A stretch of DNA of 5,408 bases, from contig JBJHAX010000084.1 of assembly GCA_050480705.1 (NCBI GenBank), positions 1-5,408 of the forward strand, given 5' to 3'. Of this stretch, positions 1-5,408 are shown one piece after another. The stretch is from JBJHAX01 sp050480705 (GTDB lineage Bacteria; Actinomycetota; Nitriliruptoria; Nitriliruptorales; Nitriliruptoraceae). The notes under the pieces are model-generated. The model did not search any database and was not told the DNA's origin. It saw nothing but the letters and a program-made list of their open reading frames with translations. A program made the position numbers and the translations under genes. Within the stretch, counting starts at the first letter, position 1, and each line of letters opens with the position of its first letter.

Positions 1-1
1 C

Positions 2-2134
2 GCGCTGCGGCTGCTGGCGAGGACGGTACGGATCCTGTGGGACAACCCGGATTCGGCCCCGCCGACGTTGAACGTGGGGGACCTGCCGTTGGATGACGAC
101 GACCTGTTGCGACAGTTGACCGTCAAGCTGGAACGGTCAGAGTTCCAGCAGGTCGCCGACGCCGACCTCGTCGGTGATGACGCCCACGCCGTGGAGACGG
201 ACCAGAAGCGCGGTTCGCAGGCGAGGCACGCCGCGCGGGCAGCGACCGTCGCCTTCGTGCACTCGCTCGAGCGCACCAACGTCGGCGGGGCGACGCGCGG
301 TGACGTGTTGCTCGGTGCGGCACGTCCGGGCGATGACCCGTCCACGATCATCGACGCGCTCGACGACACCGCTGCGATCGCGTGGCACCTGGAGGCGACC
401 GGTGAACGGTGGAGGTTCACCCCGGAGCCGAACGAGAAGAAGATCCTCGCCGAGGAGACCGAGGCGCTCCTGCCCGGCGGTCGGGCCGGCGGCAAGGTCC
501 TCGACGAAGTCGACGACCTGGTCGCGAGCCTGTTTCGCGCCCCGTCCGACCAGACCGCCAGAGCGACCGTCAAGGTCGACGTCTTCCCGTCGTCAGGGCT
601 GCGGTCGGTCAAGGACGAAGAAAGGCTGCACGTGGTCGTCGTACATCCCTCTGAGCTGACGGTGTCAGACCGAGACGCGTTGCCGCCACCGGCGCTACTG
701 GTCGAAGCGCGCGACAACTACAACGACAAGCGGCGCCGCAATCGCAACGGGGTTGTGTTCGTCGTGGCTGATGAACCGCTGCTGCCGACGATGCACCGCG
801 AGGTTGCGAAGAAGCTGGCCGCGAAACGTCTCGCCGAAGACGACACACGGTTCCCGGGTGAAGGCAACCGTCGCCTGCGGGACAAGATCCAGGCGGCCGC
901 CGACACAGCCGATCTGTCGGCAGCGATTTCGGTGGCATCCTGCTTCTCTCACGTCTACTGGCCGGTGTCGGACAAGACCAACAGTCATCTTGCGCATCAG
1001 CAGCTCACCCCCGCGCAGAAGGGCGACATCGCGACGTCCGGAACGGACAGGGTGTGGGACCTGCTGATCCAGCACGACCTGATCTTCGACGGGCCGGTCG
1101 CAGCAACGTGGCTCAAGCAGAAGGGATGGGTGAACCAGCAGCCGCAGATCTCGACCGCCGAGGTCAAGTCGCACCTCTGGCGTGACCACGGCGCGAAGAT
1201 CGTCCCAACCGATGCACAGCTGACCAAGGCGATCGCCCAGGGTGCCGAGGCCGGCGAGTGGGTGTACTACGACCATCAGTCACAGGCGTTCCTCGCGGAC
1301 GAACCACGCGGGCGCGCCATCCCCACGATTGCCGACGCCACGTTCCTCGTCGAGCGTGCGCACGCCGAGGCACAGGGTTTCATCGCGCCACCGGTCGACG
1401 TTGCGATGCTGCTCGATGCGCTGCCGGAACCCGGCGGTGAGCCGGTGGCGGTCAACGACGTGCGAACGAGCATCGAGGACGCTCGTGGCGGGCACATGCC
1501 CACGAAGGCAGACCTCCGTGAGGTCATCAAGTCCGCGATGCGAACCGGCAGGGTCAAGGCGTACAAGGAGGGCAACCTCGATGCAGAGCTCGTCCCGTCC
1601 GACCTGGACGATGTCGGTTTCGACCGAGTCGTGCTCATCCGTCCAGACGAGGTGGCTGCAAGTGCTCGCAATGACCTGTTCTCCGGACAGGGCACCGTCG
1701 GAGAAGCGCTCGGCAAGGCATACGCCCGCGCCGCAGACCTGATTACCGAGTCCGACGAGTTCACCGGGATCAGCCAGCTCAGCGTGTCGATGGACCTCGA
1801 TGCGGCGGGGATGCGTGCCCGCGCCGCACTGACCATCCCGAGCATGGCGCAGTCCCTGCCGATGACGGTCGACCTGGAGATCGCTGCAGAACTCGCGGAC
1901 GACCTCGGCACCGCGACGGCGCACCTGGTCGTCGACAAGGCCACGTTGGCGACCGCCAAGCCGCTTGTCGAACGGCTGGTCGCGGCGTCGGGCAAGTGCT
2001 CTGGACGGATCCGCTTCTCCGTCACCTTTGGCGAAGCCGTCGCGATCGACGAGCAGGCGTGGATCTCGCTGCGACAGACCCTGACCACCGCCTTCGCCGA
2101 CGTCAGCGCGAAGGCCAGCGGGAAGGTCACCTGA
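2..2134 (+). CDS. DUF499-family AAA+-like ATPase of a defence operon, C-terminal part (5' truncated by window edge)
   Basis: The frame is open from the left edge to TGA at 2132-2134, giving 710 visible residues with no start, so the gene begins upstream. Family recognition rests on the first ~150 residues: an ALRLLARTVRILW helix, then GDLPLDDDDLLRQLT, a RSEFQQVADADL segment, TVAFVHSLERTNVGGATRGDV (split here from a longer conserved block near residues 82-102) and RWRFTPEPNEKKILAEE. This order is characteristic of DUF499 (COG1483) proteins just after the ATPase core. Members are commonly about 1000 residues or more, so roughly a third, including Walker A and B, should be missing. Residues ~384-424 and ~483-523 are two similar units resembling winged helices, possible DNA-binding parts. 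The last ~120 residues look like a mixed alpha/beta domain. Known role: ATPase partner of DUF1156 methylases in defence islands. Inferred role: ATP-driven DNA sensing or remodelling in the cytoplasm. No frameshift is seen. Family call is firm; mechanism is not. Confidence 0.85.
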   Translation, partial: ALRLLARTVRILWDNPDSAPPTLNVGDLPLDDDDLLRQLTVKLERSEFQQVADADLVGDDAHAVETDQKRGSQARHAARAATVAFVHSLERTNVGGATRGDVLLGAARPGDDPSTIIDALDDTAAIAWHLEATGERWRFTPEPNEKKILAEETEALLPGGRAGGKVLDEVDDLVASLFRAPSDQTARATVKVDVFPSSGLRSVKDEERLHVVVVHPSELTVSDRDALPPPALLVEARDNYNDKRRRNRNGVVFVVADEPLLPTMHREVAKKLAAKRLAEDDTRFPGEGNRRLRDKIQAAADTADLSAAISVASCFSHVYWPVSDKTNSHLAHQQLTPAQKGDIATSGTDRVWDLLIQHDLIFDGPVAATWLKQKGWVNQQPQISTAEVKSHLWRDHGAKIVPTDAQLTKAIAQGAEAGEWVYYDHQSQAFLADEPRGRAIPTIADATFLVERAHAEAQGFIAPPVDVAMLLDALPEPGGEPVAVNDVRTSIEDARGGHMPTKADLREVIKSAMRTGRVKAYKEGNLDAELVPSDLDDVGFDRVVLIRPDEVAASARNDLFSGQGTVGEALGKAYARAADLITESDEFTGISQLSVSMDLDAAGMRARAALTIPSMAQSLPMTVDLEIAAELADDLGTATAHLVVDKATLATAKPLVERLVAASGKCSGRIRFSVTFGEAVAIDEQAWISLRQTLTTAFADVSAKASGKVT
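2120..2126 (+). promoter_or_regulatory. Ribosome binding site for the small middle gene
   Basis: GGGAAGG lies 7 bases upstream of the ATG at 2134, inside the end of the ATPase gene. It is a reasonable Shine-Dalgarno match at good spacing. It supports ATG 2134 over upstream in-frame start codons, such as that at 1996, which would overlap the ATPase gene by more than 130 bases. Confidence 0.6.
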
Positions 2135-2598
2135 TGCCCGCATCCACACGTACCAACAGGCGTCCAGCCAAGCCCGGCCATCGCGGATTCCAACTTGAGG
2201 TCGAGCCGACAGGCGGCGGCACCTTCGGGCTGCGTCTGCACGAGATCAACGGACGTCCCGAGCATGCACGTCCCGTCGCGCACCTGCCGGCCAGCCGCTA
2301 CCCCCGCGTGTCAGAGATCGTCGTCGCAGCTCTGTCCGCCTCGGGCAAGCAGCCCCGAGTGCTCGCCCCGACTCGAAAGCAGCCCATCGACCTCACTGAA
2401 GCCGCAGGCGTCCGCCTCGCACTTGCGCTCAACGTCGTCCACGGCGTCACCAAACCCGGACGGAACCGCGCACTGCTCGATGGAGTCGCGCGCCTGTCCG
2501 ACGAGGAATGCCTCTACTGGTACGCGGCGTGCTGCGCGGGCGCAACCGCCGACCAGCGTCGGACGAAGGCGCTTCGCATCTACCTCGCAGCCGAGTGA
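2134..2598 (+). CDS. Small accessory protein of the DUF499/DUF1156 operon, unrecognised (154 aa)
   Basis: ATG at 2134 shares its A with the upstream TGA (TGATG) and has a GGGAAGG site 7 bases before it, so this start is preferred. The 154-residue product has a basic N-terminus (TRTNRRPAKPGHRG), a short beta-like stretch (residues ~18-50, FQLEVEP...GLRLHEI), a central region around residues 57-100 with an Ala/Leu-rich helix (GVRLALALN), and a C-terminal helical segment LSDEECLYWYAACC (121-134) followed by TKALRIYLA. There is no signal peptide, membrane helix or visible catalytic motif. Position between the ATPase and the methylase, with overlaps on both sides, suggests co-translation and perhaps a complex with one of them. 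Other DUF499/DUF1156 loci carry a small protein such as DUF3780 here; I cannot show homology to it. The C-terminal pattern reminds me of the small family DUF7680, a weak recollection to be tested by profile search. That it is a real gene is well supported; its function is unknown. Confidence 0.85.
   Translation: MPASTRTNRRPAKPGHRGFQLEVEPTGGGTFGLRLHEINGRPEHARPVAHLPASRYPRVSEIVVAALSASGKQPRVLAPTRKQPIDLTEAAGVRLALALNVVHGVTKPGRNRALLDGVARLSDEECLYWYAACCAGATADQRRTKALRIYLAAE
2595..2598 (+). other. GTGA start/stop overlap coupling the small gene to the methylase
   Basis: GTG (2595-2597) overlaps TGA (2596-2598). No clear Shine-Dalgarno precedes this GTG, so initiation by ribosomes terminating on the small gene is plausible. 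A second in-frame GTG at 2610 has AGGGA at 2601-2605, only 4 bases away, and is the main alternative start. It would shorten the methylase by five residues, well before its first conserved block. Confidence 0.55.
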
Positions 2599-5408
2599 AC
2601 AGGGACCCCGTGAACGACGATCGCCCGGTCTCCACGCTTCCAGTTCCACCGACTGGTGAGCGGCTCCCCGTACTGATCGAGAATTGGCTGCCCATCCAGG
2701 AACTCGGGATCGAGAGCGGTCGACGCGAATCGAACCCTCGTCCGCCGCTCAACGGATTCCACGTGTGGTGGGCCCGCCGACCGCTCGCCGCTTGCCAGGG
2801 TGCCCAACTCGCCGCAGTGCTGCCAACGTTCGACGAGGTTCCTGCTGGCGAGTTCGACACGGAACGCGACTACCACGAGTGGGTCCTTCGATTGTCCGGC
2901 ATCCTCGGGGACCCTGTCGCGAAGTCCGCGGAGATAGATGCTGCGAACGCCGAGGGGCGTCGCCTCCCATCCAACCCGTACGGCTACCGACCGGCGTTCA
3001 ACAACTCGCCGTCCGTCAGTGATCTCGCCAAGTTGCACCGCATCCTCATCGAGCGGTGGGGGCGTCTACCGGTCGTACTCGATCCGACGGCAGGGGGTGG
3101 CGCCATCCCCTTCTCCGCGATGCGCTACGGCTTACCGACGCTGGCCAACGACCTCAACCCCGTCGCGGTGGGCATCCTCGAAGCCACCCTCAAGACCGCA
3201 AGCCTCTACGGACCCGAGTTCGCCGACGAGGTCGAGAAGTGGGCACAGGTCCTGATGTCACGGTGCGAGGTGCGACTCGCGCCGTTCTTTCAACGCGAGG
3301 AGCCGCAAGAGAGCATCACCGCCTACGTGTGGGTGAACGGCGTCGCGTGTCCCCGCACAGGCGGCCCCGTACCGCTCGCACCCAACTGGTGGCTTTCGAA
3401 GGCCAAGGGCGGCGTCGCCGTCCAGCCCGTGCCCGTCCGCGATGTTGACGGCCGCCCGTCCCACATTGACTACCGCGTCATCGAAAACCCTAAGAACCAG
3501 GGATTCGACCCGGACGAGGGGACCGTCGCTGGCGGGGACGGGGTCTCGTTGTGGGATGAGGGGGTTGTCGACGGCGACTGGATCAAGGCCGAAGCGCAAG
3601 CGGGGCGCATGTGGTCCGAGTTGTACGCGATCGCGGCGTCCAAACCAAAGGCCACGGGTCGTGGCAAGACCCGTTACTTCCGCGCCGCCACCGAGGTGGA
3701 CCTCAGCGCAGTCCGAGCGGCGGAGGACGAACTCCAACGGACCCTCCCGCGATGGGAATCTGCAGGCATCTTGCCAACTGAGGAACTCCCAGTGGCGATG
3801 AACGATCCGCGCCCGCGCAACTACGGGATGACTCACTGGCGGGACATGTTCTCGACCCGTCAGCAACTGACGCACGGGGTCTTCATCGAAGAGTGGCGTG
3901 ACGTGAACGACGAGATTGCCGCGACTTGCGGTGACACCATGCGCGGACGAGAAATCGCGACAGTCCTAGCAATGGTTCTGAACAAGACGCTGAACTACAA
4001 CTCGCGTCTGTCCTCTTGGGATGTATCGAAACAGGGCATCAGGAGCACGTTCGATCGGCACGACTACGCGTTCAAGTGGACCTTCGGCGAGTTCGAATCC
4101 GCAAACGCAATGCTTGGTTGGGCCTTCTCCTCATTGTTGGGGAAGTTCCGGGAGATCATGCGGATCGCTCAACCCTCTCCCGAGGGGATGCTTGCACTAG
4201 GCAAGGTTGAGGTGGCCGCGCCAGGACCGATCGAGCTCACCGCCAGTTCAGCAACATCACTGCCGCACCTGGCTGACGGTTCCGTCGAATGCGTGAACAT
4301 CGATCCGCCCTACTACGACAACGTGCAGTATGCAGAGCTCGCGGACTTCTTCTACGTATGGGAGAAGCGCACTCTCGGGACGCTCTACCCCGAGCGCTTC
4401 ACCACAGAGTTGACCGACAAGGACAACGAGGCCGTCACCAATCCGAGCCGATTCGGCTTCGCGAAGGGCAGGCAGCGCAGGCAGCTCGCGGATTCAGACT
4501 ACGAGTCGAAGATGCGCGACATCTTCGCTGAGGCACGTCGTGTACTCCGTGACGATGGTGTGATGGTGGTCTGGTTCACGCATAAGAAGGCGGAGGCGTG
4601 GGACACGCTCGGTGCCGCGCTCATGGACGCCGGGTTCACTATCGAGACGTCTTGGCCCGTCAACACCGAGTCGGCCGTCTCGCTTCACCAGGCGAACGTG
4701 AACGCCGCGAAGTCCACCATCGTGATGGTGTGTCGCAAGCGACTGGCAGAGGACACGTCGAAGGTGTTCTTTGAGGACATCGAGGCCGACATGCGCTCGG
4801 CGGCTCGTCAGGCTGCCGAGGAGTTCGAGCCGATTGTCGGGCACGGTGGAGTGGACCTGATGCTGGCCACGTACGGGCCGACGTTGTCGGTGCTGTCGCG
4901 ACGGTGGCCCGTCTACCGAGCGGAGGCTGACGCGTCGGGAAACCTGGTGCCGATCCGGCCGGAAGAAGCGCTCGACATCGCACGTGCGGAGGTCGCCAAG
5001 CTGCGTATCGCACGTCTGGTCGGTCACGAGCGTCGCTTCGACCCCACGACGGATTTCGTCGTGCTGTCGTGGTCGCTGTTCGCCGATGTCGGGTTCCCCT
5101 ATGACGAGGCCCGCAAGCTCGCGCTTGGCGTGGGCGCGGACGTCAACGCACTGGTCGACGACAAGGTCCTGGCGAAGAAGGGCAGCAACGTGTCGTTGGT
5201 CGACCCGCGTCACCGGGTGCAGCGACGCCTCAAACTCGAAGGGCCGTTCGCGAACCTGCATGACGCTGTGAGCGTGATGCTGAGGCTGTACTCGACCGAC
5301 GGGGCAGGATCGGTTCGTTCGTGGTTGGTGGAGCACGGCTACGAGCACAGCACCGAGTTCAAGGAGGCGGTTCTCGCGCTGGCCAATGCCGTGCCGCGGG
5401 TGCAGGAC
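2595..5408 (+). CDS. DUF1156-family DNA methyltransferase, probably adenine-specific (3' truncated by window edge)
   Basis: One uninterrupted frame of 938 codons runs from GTG 2595 to the window edge without a stop. Residues ~27-68 are a classic DUF1156 block, including LIENWLPIQELGIESGRRES and HVWWARRPLAA. SAM-binding motif I is DPTAGGGAIPF at residues 163-173, followed by the acidic NDLNPVA (185-191). Catalytic motif IV is DPPYYDN at 570-576, followed by VQYAELADFFYVWEKR; DPPY is typical of N6-adenine enzymes such as Dam. A strand and turn VMVVWFTHKK is at 656-665, and STIVMVCRKR follows near 705-715. The C-terminal ~200 residues follow the usual family pattern, including FPYDEARKLALGVG, and the protein probably ends shortly beyond the window. 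Known role: modification component of restriction or defence systems (COG1743, described as carrying a Zn-ribbon). Odd: the zinc-binding CxxC pairs expected between motifs I and IV are absent; only CPRTGG (252-257) remains. Target sequence cannot be read from the gene. Start could instead be GTG 2610. Confidence 0.9.
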   Translation, partial: MNRDPVNDDRPVSTLPVPPTGERLPVLIENWLPIQELGIESGRRESNPRPPLNGFHVWWARRPLAACQGAQLAAVLPTFDEVPAGEFDTERDYHEWVLRLSGILGDPVAKSAEIDAANAEGRRLPSNPYGYRPAFNNSPSVSDLAKLHRILIERWGRLPVVLDPTAGGGAIPFSAMRYGLPTLANDLNPVAVGILEATLKTASLYGPEFADEVEKWAQVLMSRCEVRLAPFFQREEPQESITAYVWVNGVACPRTGGPVPLAPNWWLSKAKGGVAVQPVPVRDVDGRPSHIDYRVIENPKNQGFDPDEGTVAGGDGVSLWDEGVVDGDWIKAEAQAGRMWSELYAIAASKPKATGRGKTRYFRAATEVDLSAVRAAEDELQRTLPRWESAGILPTEELPVAMNDPRPRNYGMTHWRDMFSTRQQLTHGVFIEEWRDVNDEIAATCGDTMRGREIATVLAMVLNKTLNYNSRLSSWDVSKQGIRSTFDRHDYAFKWTFGEFESANAMLGWAFSSLLGKFREIMRIAQPSPEGMLALGKVEVAAPGPIELTASSATSLPHLADGSVECVNIDPPYYDNVQYAELADFFYVWEKRTLGTLYPERFTTELTDKDNEAVTNPSRFGFAKGRQRRQLADSDYESKMRDIFAEARRVLRDDGVMVVWFTHKKAEAWDTLGAALMDAGFTIETSWPVNTESAVSLHQANVNAAKSTIVMVCRKRLAEDTSKVFFEDIEADMRSAARQAAEEFEPIVGHGGVDLMLATYGPTLSVLSRRWPVYRAEADASGNLVPIRPEEALDIARAEVAKLRIARLVGHERRFDPTTDFVVLSWSLFADVGFPYDEARKLALGVGADVNALVDDKVLAKKGSNVSLVDPRHRVQRRLKLEGPFANLHDAVSVMLRLYSTDGAGSVRSWLVEHGYEHSTEFKEAVLALANAVPRVQD

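Noticed and set aside
1996..2133. Longer version of the small protein starting at 1996
   Set aside because: This extension would overlap the ATPase C-terminus by over 130 bases and encodes an Arg-rich stretch; ATG 2134 has a good ribosome site and the usual TGATG overlap.
1276..2283. Long antisense open frame (335 codons) opposite the ATPase and small gene
   Set aside because: It lies opposite strong coding sequence, is rich in Ser/Arg/Ala with no recognisable domain, and such antisense frames are expected in high-GC DNA.
2684..3448. Overlapping + strand frames between 2684 and 3448 that could be read as short genes
   Set aside because: They are out of frame with the methylase, whose DUF1156 block and motif I lie in this same interval; products are Arg/Ser/Pro-rich shadows.
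4494..5348. Antisense open frame of 284 codons opposite the methylase C-terminal region
   Set aside because: The + strand here encodes conserved DUF1156 sequence; the antisense product is Arg/His/Val-rich with no motif, so it is a codon-bias shadow.
2598..5408. Possibility that the methylase is a frameshifted pseudogene
   Set aside because: Translating from GTG 2595 gives 938 sense codons to the edge with all family blocks in one frame, so the gene is intact as far as visible.
1..5408. CRISPR array, tRNA/rRNA, insertion sequence or terminator hairpin
   Set aside because: No regularly spaced direct repeats, RNA-gene signatures, transposase or inverted-repeat ends were seen, and there is no intergenic space for a terminator.

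Overview
The window comes from a high-GC bacterium. Sampled stretches run at about 66% G+C, third codon positions are dominated by G/C, and long spurious open frames occur on the opposite strand. This fits an actinobacterium best, though no lineage marker is present. The whole window is coding: three tightly packed genes on the + strand, with no intergenic space, no RNA gene, no mobile element and no CRISPR array that I could see.

Layout. (1) Positions 2-2134 hold the C-terminal ~710 residues of a large DUF499 (COG1483-type) AAA+-like ATPase; its N-terminal part, expected to carry the Walker motifs, lies left of the window. (2) Positions 2134-2598 hold a small 154-residue protein that I cannot name with confidence. 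Its start overlaps the ATPase stop (TGATG). (3) From 2595 to the right edge runs a DUF1156 (COG1743-type) DNA methyltransferase. Its first 938 residues are present, with SAM motif I (DPTAGGGAIPF) and catalytic motif IV (DPPY) intact; its start overlaps the previous stop (GTGA). It is truncated only by the window edge.

Together these look like the core of a restriction-modification-like or anti-phage defence operon. DUF499 ATPases and DUF1156 methylases are recurrent partners in defence islands, usually with a small accessory protein and a helicase and/or nuclease. The methylase would mark self DNA. The ATPase and components outside the window would act on unmarked DNA. The effector is not visible here, so the assignment is to a family of systems and not to a proven mechanism. 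The least understood parts are the small middle protein and a methylase variant that appears to have lost the zinc-ribbon cysteines typical of its family.
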